Source of the DNA: Rhodococcus sp. P-2
Lineage (GTDB): Bacteria > Actinomycetota > Actinomycetes > Mycobacteriales > Mycobacteriaceae
Direction of reading: 5' to 3'
Length of the DNA stretch: 64,000 nt
NCBI RefSeq assembly: GCF_016598535.1
Contig: NZ_CP066779.1
Span: forward strand, 4,400,053-4,464,052
Made by a program: the position numbers and the translations under genes
Part shown: positions 20,864-30,000 of the stretch, one piece after another
Numbering within the stretch: position 1 is the stretch's first letter
How the letters are laid out: the number at the start of each line of letters is the position of its first letter
The notes under the pieces: generated by a model
The model's database searches: none
What the model was told of the DNA's origin: nothing
What the model saw: only the letters and a program-made list of their open reading frames with translations

Positions 20864-22345
20864 ATGGCAGTGCAGTACGACGCAGTAGTGGTGGGGGCGG
20901 GCTTCGGTGGAATGGGTGCGGCCATTCAACTCAAGCGGATGGGCCTGGACAACCTGGCGATCCTCGAGCGTGAGGACGATCTGGGTGGAACCTGGCACGT
21001 CAATCGCTATCCCGGTTTGGCCGTCGACATCGCGTCGGTCACGTACTCGTACTCGTTCGAACCCAATCCGAACTGGTCCAGGCTCTTCGCACCTGGTGCC
21101 GAACTGAAGAAGTACGCCGATCATGTCGCGGACAAGTACGACCTGCGTAGGCACATGACGTTCGGTGCTGTGGTCAACGGAGCCCGCTGGGACGAGGATT
21201 CCTCGCACTGGGTCGTATCCGTCGAGGGATCTCTGGATATCACCGCAAAATACCTCCTGACCGCGACGGGCTTCCTCTCGCAGCCACATCGCCCGGACAT
21301 CTCCGGCATCGACGAATTTGCGGGCAAGATCATCCACACCACCGCCTGGGACGATTCCTACGATTTGTCGGGCACCAAGACCGCAATCATCGGAACCGGT
21401 GCCACTGCCGTGCAGTTGATCCCCGAGGTGGCGCGGCAGGCCGCAGAGTTGACCGTCTACCAACGCACACCGATCTGGGTAGTTCCCAAGATCGACGTCC
21501 CCATTCCGAGCGCGGTGCAGAGGCTGTTCTCGCGCATTCCGCTCACCCAGCGAATCGCTCGCGCTGTCAGTTCGTCGATACTCGAAATGATCATGGTCAG
21601 TGCGGTCCTGCACTACAAGCAGGTCAAACTGTTGAACAAAGGCGCTGCAGCCGCATCGCGAGCGTTTCTGCGGTCGCAGGTCCGCGATGCCGGCCTTCGC
21701 AAGCAACTCACACCGGACTACGACTTCGGGTGCAAGCGACCCACGTTCTCCAACAGCTATTTCCGTACGTTCACCAAGGAGAACGTGCACCTTGAAACTA
21801 CGCCGATCGACCATATCGCCGCCGACGGCATCGTCACCGCTGACGGACGCAAGACCGAGATCGACACCTTGGTGCTGGCAACCGGCTTCAACCTCTGGGA
21901 CGTGAACTTTCCGGCTATCGAGGTTATCGGCCGTGAGGGCCGCAACCTCGGCAAGTGGTGGCGCGACAACCGTTTCCAGGCTTACGAGGGAGTTGCGGTT
22001 CCTTACTTTCCCAATTTCCTCACGCTCGCCAGTCCGTACTCGTACAGCGGTTTGTCCTACTTCACGACGATCGAATCGCAGATGCAGCACATGGATCGAC
22101 TGTTCGGCGAGGTGAAACGGCGCGGCGCGGACACCTTCGAGGTCACCGAAACCGCCAACGCCAAGTTCCTGGACCGGATGACGGAGAACCTCGCGGACTC
22201 CGTCTTTTACGGCGGTAGTTGCCAGACTGCGCGGAGCTACTACTTCAATCAGCACGGCGAGGCTGCGATCCTGCGGCCCACCTCTACGCGCAACGCGTTT
22301 GTCGAAGCGAAACGCTTTCCGCTCGAAGACTATTCGATCATCTAG
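20864..22345 (+). CDS. Flavin-containing / Baeyer-Villiger-type monooxygenase
   Basis: 493 aa. GAGFGG at 11-16 binds FAD, GTGATA at 177-182 binds NADPH, and FAGKIIHTTAW at 152-162 matches the fingerprint F-x-G-x-x-x-H-x-x-x-W of Baeyer-Villiger and related flavin monooxygenases. Such enzymes insert oxygen into ketones or oxidise soft nucleophiles. ATG20864 follows GAGAGG; in-frame starts upstream fall in the 15-bp repeats. Its divergent TetR partner suggests induction by a substrate. It lies inside the his region, between hisF and hisI. Confidence 0.88.
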   Translation: MAVQYDAVVVGAGFGGMGAAIQLKRMGLDNLAILEREDDLGGTWHVNRYPGLAVDIASVTYSYSFEPNPNWSRLFAPGAELKKYADHVADKYDLRRHMTFGAVVNGARWDEDSSHWVVSVEGSLDITAKYLLTATGFLSQPHRPDISGIDEFAGKIIHTTAWDDSYDLSGTKTAIIGTGATAVQLIPEVARQAAELTVYQRTPIWVVPKIDVPIPSAVQRLFSRIPLTQRIARAVSSSILEMIMVSAVLHYKQVKLLNKGAAAASRAFLRSQVRDAGLRKQLTPDYDFGCKRPTFSNSYFRTFTKENVHLETTPIDHIAADGIVTADGRKTEIDTLVLATGFNLWDVNFPAIEVIGREGRNLGKWWRDNRFQAYEGVAVPYFPNFLTLASPYSYSGLSYFTTIESQMQHMDRLFGEVKRRGADTFEVTETANAKFLDRMTENLADSVFYGGSCQTARSYYFNQHGEAAILRPTSTRNAFVEAKRFPLEDYSII

Positions 22346-22366
22346 GCGCGCTTGTCCCGTGTTCGG

Positions 22367-22888
22367 CTAACGTGTCGAACCGACTCCGATCGGAACCGAT
22401 ATCACGGGATAACGGTTCTGCCGCTTCAGTCGGGACGTGACCGAACTGTGCATCAGTTTGCTCACCGCGGAGGCAGCACCTTTTCGCGGTGATCCGATCA
22501 CGATGGTGAAGGCGTCGTACTTGTCGGCAGTCGCGAGAATGACACCGGCCGGGTCGCCGTAGGTGCAGTCGTACGTCCACGTATCGGTGTGTGAGGCGAG
22601 CGCCGAGGTCGTCTGCTCGCGTTGCGACACCATCTCGTCGTGCAGACGCGTGTCGAATTGTGGTGAGTCGATTTCGACAGGCAAGTCCTCGGAAGTGATG
22701 CAGTGAACGACGTGGAGGGCCGAATCTTCCTTGGCGGCAAGCATCAATCCGTAGCTGACGACATTCTTGCTGGTCAGGCCTGTGCCGATGCCGAGAACTA
22801 TGTGGCGGGTAGGGACGCGATCGGTACTCGGGTTCGCGAGGTGGCAGGTGTACTCCGGGTGTGGACCGTCATGATGCTGATGGTTCAT
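22367..22888 (-). CDS. Universal stress protein family protein
   Basis: 173 aa. After a His-rich start ([13 protein letters not shown]), [23 protein letters not shown], the [25 protein letters not shown] region and [18 protein letters not shown] match the Usp alpha/beta fold, although the ATP motif G-x2-G-x9-G-S/T is altered ([19 protein letters not shown]). AGAGG lies seven bases before ATG22888. Convergent with the monooxygenase and divergent from hisI. Confidence 0.75.
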   Translation of the reverse strand: MNHQHHDGPHPEYTCHLANPSTDRVPTRHIVLGIGTGLTSKNVVSYGLMLAAKEDSALHVVHCITSEDLPVEIDSPQFDTRLHDEMVSQREQTTSALASHTDTWTYDCTYGDPAGVILATADKYDAFTIVIGSPRKGAASAVSKLMHSSVTSRLKRQNRYPVISVPIGVGSTR

Positions 22889-22988
22889 GTCGGATCCTCT
22901 TCCGCAGCGACGGCGACGTAACTCCCATTCTAGGGCGGCCACGCAGGGGAATTCCACGGAAGTCACAGGTGGAAGGTATAAACGTCAT

Positions 22989-23336
22989 ATGAGTCTTGAT
23001 CCCGCAATCGCAGCGAAGCTGAAGCGTAACGACGCCGGACTGTTCAGCGCGGTTGCGCAGGAGAAGTCGACCGGTGATGTGCTGATGGTCGCGTGGATGG
23101 ATGACGAAGCGCTCGCGCGAACACTGGAAACCCGTAAGGGGACGTACTATTCGCGCTCGCGGCAGCAGTACTGGGTCAAGGGTGAGACGTCGGGGCACAC
23201 CCAGTACGTCCACGAAGTGCGACTCGACTGCGACGGCGATTCGGTCTTGCTGATCGTCGACCAGGAGGGCGCGGCGTGCCACACCGGCACTCACACGTGT
23301 TTCGACACCGACGTCCTACTCGCCGCTCAGCAGTGA
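22989..23336 (+). CDS. hisI: Phosphoribosyl-AMP cyclohydrolase
   Basis: 115 aa monofunctional HisI. The zinc and magnesium ligands are intact: Asp80, Cys81, Asp82 and Asp84 in LDCDGD, and Cys97/Cys104 in CHTGTHTC. It opens the adenine ring of PR-AMP, the third step of the pathway. ATG22989 follows GGAAGG at a longish 12 bases. It is separated from hisF by 2.9 kb; hisE and hisG are not in the window. Confidence 0.96.
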   Translation: MSLDPAIAAKLKRNDAGLFSAVAQEKSTGDVLMVAWMDDEALARTLETRKGTYYSRSRQQYWVKGETSGHTQYVHEVRLDCDGDSVLLIVDQEGAACHTGTHTCFDTDVLLAAQQ

Positions 23337-23342
23337 CGCGAC

Positions 23343-23636
23343 ATGGCCGCTGACAAGACTCCACAACCGCTCGATTACACCTTCACCGCTCCTATCGAGA
23401 AAGACGGGGCGTTCGCGACGTTTCTCACCGTGCCCGGTTCGGCGGAACTTCTGGGAACCAGACGCGCAGTCAAGGTGGTCGGGATCCTCGACGGCGAGCA
23501 TCCCTTCGAGGCGACGCTGATGCCCTCCGGCGACGGACCTCATTGGCTTCCGCTCCGCGTGGCGTTCTGCAAGGCGATTGGCAAGAGCCTCGCTGGAGAA
23601 GAAGTATCGGTACGTCTACAGCAGCGATTGACCTGA
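23343..23636 (+). CDS. DUF1905 domain protein
   Basis: 97 aa. YTFTAPIEKDGAFATFLTVPGSAELLGTRRAVKVVGILDG and HWLPLRVAFCKAIGKSLAGEEVSVRL follow the DUF1905 pattern (a small beta-barrel of unknown function). It starts six bases after hisI and is likely cotranscribed with it. Confidence 0.8.
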   Translation: MAADKTPQPLDYTFTAPIEKDGAFATFLTVPGSAELLGTRRAVKVVGILDGEHPFEATLMPSGDGPHWLPLRVAFCKAIGKSLAGEEVSVRLQQRLT

Positions 23637-23659
23637 AGTTTCCCGAACCGAGGAGAATT

Positions 23660-24286
23660 GTGGTCGACAGAGCCGTTGATTCGTTGCAGATGGTAGCGCG
23701 AGAGCTGAGTCCGTTCGGCGGTGACGAGGGGAAAACACGCACGCTGCGCATGTCGCGGACTCTCGCGGCACCCATAGGCACGGTCTGGGCGGCGATAACC
23801 GAGTTCGACCGCATTCCCCAATGGTTCATGCCGGTCGCGGGAGAAGCCATGATCGGAGGCCACTATCAGCTCGAGGGCAACGCCGGCGGCGAGATTTTGG
23901 CGTGCGATGCTCCTCGAACTCTTCGCATCACCTGGGAATATGCCGGCGATGTGAGCTATGTGACTGTGAATCTCGCCCAAAAAGGCAGTGGTGCAACGCT
24001 GTTCGACTTCGAACACGCTGCGGACGTGGAGCCTGATCGGTGGGCCGAGTACGGTCCAGGTGCCGTCGGCATCGGGTGGGACATGGGACTGCTCGGGCTG
24101 GCTCGACACGTGGAACTGGGGATCGCGACCCCACTCGAGACACCCGAGTGGTCGGCGAGCGACGAGGCCAAGGCGTTCATCGCGGGAAGCAGTGAACTGT
24201 GGGCCGAAGCTGCGATCGTATCGGGCGACGACCCGGATGCGGCTGCAGCCGCCGCTGCTCGCACGACGGCTGCATACACCGAGTAG
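23660..24286 (+). CDS. SRPBCC/AHSA1-like protein
   Basis: 208 aa from GTG23660, preceded closely by AGGAG; ATG23690 is an alternative. LAAPIGTVWAAITEFDRIPQWFMPVAGE is the START-like N-terminal strand and helix of SRPBCC proteins, and WDMGLLGLARHVELG the C-terminal helix. The fold binds hydrophobic ligands; the function here is unknown. Probably in one transcript with hisI and DUF1905. Confidence 0.75.
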   Translation: MVDRAVDSLQMVARELSPFGGDEGKTRTLRMSRTLAAPIGTVWAAITEFDRIPQWFMPVAGEAMIGGHYQLEGNAGGEILACDAPRTLRITWEYAGDVSYVTVNLAQKGSGATLFDFEHAADVEPDRWAEYGPGAVGIGWDMGLLGLARHVELGIATPLETPEWSASDEAKAFIAGSSELWAEAAIVSGDDPDAAAAAAARTTAAYTE

Positions 24287-24359
24287 ATCGTCGCTGCGGG
24301 GACTAACATCGGAATAGTCTGGTTGTTGCGGGACTTCCGCGCCACGAGCGGAGACGACG

Positions 24360-24746
24360 ATGGTGTATCGGCTCATCGAAGTAGTGACGGTGTTCGTTCA
24401 CTTCGGATTTGTTCTCTATGTGGTGCTGGGTGGATTTGTCGCGTGGAAGTGGCGTCGTACCATCGCAATCCATCTTGCTGCGGTTGTCTGGGGAGCCGGT
24501 TCGATAGCGGTCGGATACGACTGCCCGCTGACCAATCTCGAGAACTGGGCCCGCCGGATGGCCGGAATCGCGGAGTTGCCGTCCACCGGATTCATCTCGC
24601 ACTACATCACCGGCGTGTTCTATCCGGTGAGTATCGAAGGCCTGGTACAGGCGGTCGCGGCGACGGTGGTTGTCGGATCCTGGGTCGGATACGTGCTGCT
24701 CGCACGGCATTCGAAGGCTGAGGTCAAAGCGTCGTCAGTGTCGTGA
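24360..24746 (+). CDS. DUF2784 family membrane protein
   Basis: 128 aa with three to four helices. VHFGFVLYVVLGGFVAWKWRR, YDCPLTNLENWARRMAG and the C-terminal SWVGYVLLARH segment are characteristic of DUF2784. Function unknown. The stop codon (24744-24746) lies in the first unit of a 16-bp tandem repeat. Confidence 0.8.
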   Translation: MVYRLIEVVTVFVHFGFVLYVVLGGFVAWKWRRTIAIHLAAVVWGAGSIAVGYDCPLTNLENWARRMAGIAELPSTGFISHYITGVFYPVSIEGLVQAVAATVVVGSWVGYVLLARHSKAEVKASSVS

Positions 24747-24803
24747 TTCTTCAGGGTCGTGATTCTTCAGGGTCGTGATTCTTCAGTGTCATGATTCCTT
24801 GGT
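24740..24803. repeat. 16-bp tandem repeat, about four copies
   Basis: GTCGTGATTCTTCAGG at 24740, 24756 and (last base different) 24772, then a degenerate copy at 24788. Each exact copy carries TGA; the first provides the stop of the DUF2784 gene. Confidence 0.9.
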
Positions 24804-24809
24804 GACGAT

Positions 24810-24839
24810 CCCTGGCGTTTCTGGATGGAAACGGCAGGG
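24810..24839. terminator. Hairpin between convergent genes
   Basis: CCCTGGCGTTT (24810-24820) pairs with AAACGGCAGGG (24829-24839) over 11 positions with one mismatch and an 8-nt loop. It is placed between the convergent DUF2784 and Ddn-like genes and could terminate both. Confidence 0.5.
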
Positions 24840-24854
24840 AGGCGCTGTCAGGAA

Positions 24855-25280
24855 TTACGCGCGAGTCAGTGCCACCACCGGAATTGTGCGGATCCCAGCT
24901 GTCTTCTCCGCATATTCGGCAAATCCCGGGTATCGACTGGCCTGCTCGTCGTAGATGCGGTCACGTTTCTCGCCGGTTACTTCGCTGACGGAGACCGGGT
25001 ATGTTTCGGTGCCGACCTCGACCTCTGCCTGGTCGGTGGCAACGAGGTTGTAGTACCAGTCGGGGTTGGTCGGGGCGCCGGCCTTGGATGCAAAAACGTA
25101 GATGGTCTTAGGATCCCGCTCGTCTGCCAGATACATCATGGGACTGACGAAATCGCGCCCGGATTTACGTCCTGTGTGATGGACCAACACCATGGGCGCA
25201 CCTTCGAAGGGGCCACCTACCTTGCCCTCGTTTTCCCGAAACTCCGAAATGATGCCTGCGTTCCAATCGTCGGTACTCAT
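24855..25280 (-). CDS. F420-dependent nitroreductase-like protein (Ddn/DUF385 family)
   Basis: 141 aa. GAPMVLVHHTGRKSGRDFVSPMMYL, YVFASKAGAPTNPDWYYNLVA and the VEVGTETYPVSVSEV strand are the split beta-barrel signature of the actinobacterial Ddn family, which uses reduced F420 to reduce quinones or nitro compounds. GGAG lies seven bases before ATG25280. It is divergent from the ArsR gene. Confidence 0.85.
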   Translation of the reverse strand: MSTDDWNAGIISEFRENEGKVGGPFEGAPMVLVHHTGRKSGRDFVSPMMYLADERDPKTIYVFASKAGAPTNPDWYYNLVATDQAEVEVGTETYPVSVSEVTGEKRDRIYDEQASRYPGFAEYAEKTAGIRTIPVVALTRA

Positions 25281-25378
25281 CGTTGTCTCCCGGTCTGCGA
25301 GTGGCGAAAGGCTCTGCTGCCAAGCTTTGCACAACTGGTGAATCGACGAGAGATCATCTTCGGCGTCCAGCATGATCT

Positions 25379-25404
25379 ACTATCTACGTATGAACGCAGA
25401 TAGT
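25379..25404. promoter_or_regulatory. Candidate ArsR operator over the start codon
   Basis: ACTATCT (25379-25385) and AGATAGT (25398-25404) are perfect inverted arms separated by 12 bases, and the ATG at 25390 sits between them. Size and spacing suit an ArsR-family dimer; binding here would block expression of both the regulator and the transporter. Confidence 0.6.
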
Positions 25405-25812
25405 GGTGTTTGTCGCCGCAAGCTTCCCGATGATCAAGTCGACCTCGTAGTCGAGGTGTTCCGCATGCTCGCCGACGCAACTCGTGTGCAGGTGTTGTGG
25501 GCATTGGTCGACCGCGAGTGCTCGGTGAACGAGCTGGCAGAACGTGTCGGCAAGCCGGCGCCTTCTGTGTCACAGCACCTGGCGAAACTGCGTATGGCGA
25601 GGTTGGTGCGAACGCGCCGTGATGGTACGACGGTGTTCTATCGCCTGGAGAACGACCATGTGCGCCAACTGGTTACGGATGCGGTCTTCAATGCCGAGCA
25701 TGCCGGACCCGGATTGCCGGGGCATCACCGTAGTGAAGGTGAGCTTCGGGAGATTCACCCGGAGCGCTCGGCGAAGGTCGATCGTACCGATCAAGAAGAA
25801 GGTGCGTCATGA
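25390..25812 (+). CDS. ArsR/SmtB family metal-sensing repressor
   Basis: 140 aa from ATG25390 (an ATG at 25372 would add six residues; neither has a Shine-Dalgarno site, so the mRNA may be leaderless). Winged helix at about 20-90: MLADATRVQVLWALV, ELAERVGKPAPSVSQHLAKLRMARLV and RRDGTTVFYRL. The last helix NDHVRQLVTDAVFNAEH keeps part of the alpha-5 metal site of CzrA/NmtR-type sensors, followed by a His-containing tail (GHH). It overlaps the CDF transporter by ATGA. The pair recalls mycobacterial KmtR and its CDF target (Ni/Co), but the metal here is not fixed by sequence. Confidence 0.88.
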   Translation: MNADSGVCRRKLPDDQVDLVVEVFRMLADATRVQVLWALVDRECSVNELAERVGKPAPSVSQHLAKLRMARLVRTRRDGTTVFYRLENDHVRQLVTDAVFNAEHAGPGLPGHHRSEGELREIHPERSAKVDRTDQEEGAS

Positions 25813-26858
25813 CACACGAGCCCAAGACGACCCACGGACACGGTCACAGTCATGGACGTGGTCACGGTCATGGCCACGGCCCGAAGGGATTTCGATCGGC
25901 AGTTCGCGAAGTGTTCTCCCCGCACAGTCACGACGCTGCCGACAGTGTCGACGACGCGTTGGAATCGAGCGTAATTGGCATCCGGGCGGTCAAGATCAGT
26001 CTTGTCGCGCTCGGGGTCACCGCAGTTGCTCAGGTTGCGATCGTGGCGATCTCGGGTTCGGTGGCGCTGCTGGCGGACACCATTCACAACTTCTCCGACG
26101 CGCTCACGGCAGTCCCACTCTGGATTGCCTTTGCGCTCGGCCGACGTGCGGCGACCAGGCGTTACACCTACGGGTTCGGCCGTGCGGAGGACCTGGCCGG
26201 ATTGTTCGTGCTTGCGATGATCGCATTGTCGGCGGTGATTGCCGGTGTGGAGGCAGTTCGGCGTTTGATCAATCCGGTGGAGATCGAGCACCTCGGTTGG
26301 GTAGCGGCTGCAGGTTTGATCGGTTTCATCGGCAACGAACTCGTGGCGTTGTATCGGATCAGAGTGGGGCGGCAGATCGGTTCCGCAGCTCTGGTGGCCG
26401 ATGGATTGCATGCTCGTACAGACGGATTCACTTCGCTCGCAGTCCTTCTGGGGGCGGGGGGAGTTGCGCTGGGTTTCCCGTTGGCAGACCCGATCATCGG
26501 CCTTGTCATCACCGTGGCCATCGTGGCAGTGCTGAGGACCGCAGCGCGAGACGTCTTCCGGCGGTTGATGGACGGCGTCGAACCGGAGTTGGTGGACGAT
26601 GCCGAACATGCGCTGCAACACGAGCCTGGAGTTCTCGGCGTACGTGATCTGAAGATGCGATGGATCGGGCACCGGTTGCACGCCGATGCGGAACTCGACA
26701 TCGATCCACGGGCAACTCTTGCCGAAGCTCACGCAATCGCGCACAGCGCCGAGCATTCGCTCACTCATGCGGTGCCCAAGCTCGCCACTGCCCTGGTGCA
26801 TGCGTATCCGGCGCATGATGCGCCGAATTCGGAGGCGGCGGTCGGAGCGCAGGCCTGA
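25809..26858 (+). CDS. Cation diffusion facilitator family metal exporter
   Basis: 349 aa. The N-terminus is His-rich (HGHGHSHGRGHGHGHG, residues 9-24), a likely metal-loading segment. Six membrane helices follow; LLADTIHNFSDA and ADGLHARTDGF carry the paired metal-binding HxxxD sites of helices 2 and 5, and the C-terminal cytoplasmic domain (VDDAEHALQHEPGVLGVRDLKMRWIG) is typical. It exports Zn, Co, Ni or a similar divalent ion in exchange for protons. Translationally coupled to the ArsR repressor. Confidence 0.9.
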   Translation: MTHEPKTTHGHGHSHGRGHGHGHGPKGFRSAVREVFSPHSHDAADSVDDALESSVIGIRAVKISLVALGVTAVAQVAIVAISGSVALLADTIHNFSDALTAVPLWIAFALGRRAATRRYTYGFGRAEDLAGLFVLAMIALSAVIAGVEAVRRLINPVEIEHLGWVAAAGLIGFIGNELVALYRIRVGRQIGSAALVADGLHARTDGFTSLAVLLGAGGVALGFPLADPIIGLVITVAIVAVLRTAARDVFRRLMDGVEPELVDDAEHALQHEPGVLGVRDLKMRWIGHRLHADAELDIDPRATLAEAHAIAHSAEHSLTHAVPKLATALVHAYPAHDAPNSEAAVGAQA

Positions 26859-26918
26859 TCTGCAGAAACAGACCTCGCGGAATCCTTCAAATGTTCAGTT
26901 CGGAACTTGTTTTGCCAT

Positions 26919-26952
26919 TTGACGAGATGGGAAGGTTATGCAACCCTATCTT
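26919..26952 (+). promoter_or_regulatory. NRPS promoter with overlapping candidate iron box
   Basis: TTGACG (26919-26924) can serve as -35 and CCCTAT or TATCTT (26944-26952) as -10, with a spacer of 19 or more. The 19-mer at 26931-26949, GAAGGTTATGCAACCCTAT, matches 13 of 19 positions of the IdeR/DtxR consensus TTAGGTTAGGCTAACCTAA and contains the palindrome GGTT-ATGC-AACC. It lies about 120 bp before the NRPS start in a 209-bp gap otherwise without a gene. Confidence 0.45.
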
Positions 26953-27067
26953 TGATCAATCGGCGGACTGTGTCGAGTGGTAGCCGGTTCGGTCATCTCG
27001 CGCCGCAAGCCCACAGCAATCGATGCAGGCCGTCGGTACTTTTTTCGGCAGATGAGAGAACGACGCT

Positions 27068-30000
27068 GTGCATGCTGATCGACGTTTCGAGCCCTTTCCG
27101 CTGACCAACGCACAACGCGGAATCTGGTTTGCCCAGCTACTGCGTACCGATGTGCCGATCACGATCGCGCAGTATGTCGTGGTCGACGGATCTCTCGACG
27201 CTGCGGTTCTCGAAAGGGCCTGCGTCGCAGCAGCGCATGAGTTCGGCTCCGGAATGCTGAAACTCCTCGAGGTGGACGGCGAACCTTTTCAGCAGATCGA
27301 TTCCGACCTCAGCCAGAGCGTCGAGGTCGTCGATCTGAGCTGCGAACTCGAGCCGGAGACGGCCGCACTCGAGTGGATGCGGAACGAGTACACCCGCCCT
27401 TTCGACCTACTCACTGATCGGTTGGTGAAATCTGCGGTCCTGAGCGTCGGCGCGAACCGTCATTACTGGTACTGCCGGATCCACCATCTGGTACTCGACG
27501 GCTACGGCGCCATGAACTTCATGACACGCATCGCCGAGTTGTACTCGGCGGAGGTTGCCGGTCTCGAAGTCCCGGAATCCTCGGCCCACGATCTTGGTGC
27601 CGTGTACGCGGCCGAGGCCGAATATCGCCGTTCGCCGCGATTCACCAGGGATCGGGACTACTGGGCAGCCAAGACGGCTGAGCTTCCCGCAGCCTCGAGC
27701 CTGGCCGGCAGGCGGATGGACGCCACAGCGGGTGCTGTCGTTGTCGGACGACCACTCGACGCTGCGAATGCGATGGTCAGCGCGGACGGATTCTCTTCTG
27801 TGGTGGCGGTAGCGGCCTTTGCGCTCTATTTCGCCCGTGTGACCGGCACCGAAGACGTGGTCCTGAGTTTGCCGGTGACTGCGCGAACGAACAAAGTTCT
27901 GCGTGGTTCGGGTGGAATGATCTCCAATGTCGTTCCGGTACGAGTCTCGGTGACTGCGAGGACCACCGTCGCCGAATTGAGGGCGGCAGTCCAACTGGAA
28001 TTGACCGGTGCGCTCAGACATCAGCGATACCGCACCGAAGACATGCGACGCGATCGAGGCCTCGGCGCCGAGCGTGGATTCTTCGGTCCCGCGATCAACA
28101 TCATGAACTTTCACCCCGAAGTGGTCCTGGGTTCGGTAACCGGTCGATTCCACGTGCTGTCGACGGGGCCGGTGGAAGACCTGTCGGTCAACATCTATCC
28201 GAGTGCGTCGGGCGATGCGCCGAGAATCGATTTCGAGGCCAATCCCGATCTGTACGACGCGGATACCCTCAGCGACCACGTTCGTCGGTACGTCGACCTG
28301 TTGATTCGCTACGGTGACGCGCTGCCGGACACCCGGGTTCTCGATCTCGAGATCCTGAGCGACGAGGAACGGATGGCACTCGTTCCGGCGCGCGGACCTG
28401 CCGCGCTGAAGCCGATGACATTGCCCTCGATTCTCTCGACCGGCGTCACGGCGTCGCCGGAGGGGATCGCACTGCAATGTGGAGCTCGGCAGCTCACCTA
28501 CCGCGAACTCGATCGACGATCCAACGTTCTTGCTCGAATGCTCATCCGGCTCGGAGTAGGACCCGGTGCCGGTGTGGCGATCGCGCTGCCCCGATCGATC
28601 GATGCCGTCGTCGCGTGGTGGTCGGTTGCCAAGACCGGCGCCGCCTGTGTTCCGGTGGACCCCGCGTACCCGATCGAACGAATCGCTCACATGGTTCGGG
28701 ACAGCAATGCTGTTGTGGGACTGACCGATTCGACTGTCCGACAGTTCTTGCCCGGCGATCCGGACTGGATCTCGATCGACGGATTCAGTTATGTCGGTGA
28801 CGAGTCCGTTGTCGGCGACGCCGACCGCACGGCGCCGTTGCGAAGCGATCACACCGCGTATCTGATCTACACGTCCGGGTCCACCGGTACGCCGAAAGGT
28901 GTTGCCGTCACGCATAACGCGTTGGTCGATTTCACCGCCTGGGGTCGTCCTGAACTCGGCGTCGGAGTGCATTCGCGGGTACTGAGATTCTCGTCGGCAA
29001 GTTTCGACGCTTCAGTCTTCGAAATGGTCCAGGCGTTCAGTGCCGGTGCGACGATGGTCATCGCTCCGTCCGATGTCTTCGGCGGCGACGAGCTCACCGA
29101 ACTACTGCGCAGCGAGCGCGTCACCCACATCATCAGTGCGCCGGCAATTCTGAGCACTGTGGACGCCACCGTTCTCCCGGATCTCGAAGCCGTCGTTGTC
29201 GGTGGCGACGTGTGTCCGCCGGATCTGGTTCGGCGCTTCGGCCCGATCTGCCGGTTCTACAACAGCTACGGCCCCACCGAATCGACGATCGTCATCACCA
29301 CGACGTCTCCGCTGTCACTCGACGACGCCATCACGATCGGTTCACCCGTTCAAGGCGCATATCTGATGGTTCTGGACCGCTGGTTGCGGCCAGTGCCGGT
29401 CGGTGTGGCCGGTGAACTGTATCTCGGTGGCCCCGGGTTGGCTCAGGGCTACCACGCACGTTCGGCCCTGACCGCTGCGAGTTTTGTCGCTGACCCTCTG
29501 GGCGGCGGAACTCGGTTGTACCGCACCGGTGACATAGTGCGTTGGACTCCGGAGGTCTCGCTCGAGTATGTCGGCCGCTCCGATTTCCAGGTGCAGGTCA
29601 ATGGACTTCGGATCGAACTCGGTGAGATCGACGCTGTTCTCGCACAGCATGAATCCATCGATGTCGTCGTGACGCTGGCTCGCGGCACCGTGTACTCGTA
29701 CGTGAAGATCAAGGCCGGCTACAGTCTCGACGAAGAGGCTCTGACCGCACACGCATCTCGATTCCTGCCCGCCCACATGGTTCCGGCGCAGTTGGTGCCG
29801 CTTGTCGACGTGCCATTGACCCCGGCCGGAAAGATCGATCGCCAAGCGTTACCCGAACCGGAACTTCGGTCGGCCGACCAGAATTACCGGGCACCGAGCG
29901 GGCCGGTCGAGCGCATCATCGCCGACGCCGCTGCGTCAGTTCTCGGCATCGAGCGAGTCGGCGTCGACGATTCGTTCTTCGCACTGGGCGGAGACAGCAT

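Noticed and set aside
15633-24803. CRISPR array
   Set aside because: The repeat units are directly adjacent without spacers and only two to four copies long; no cas gene is present.
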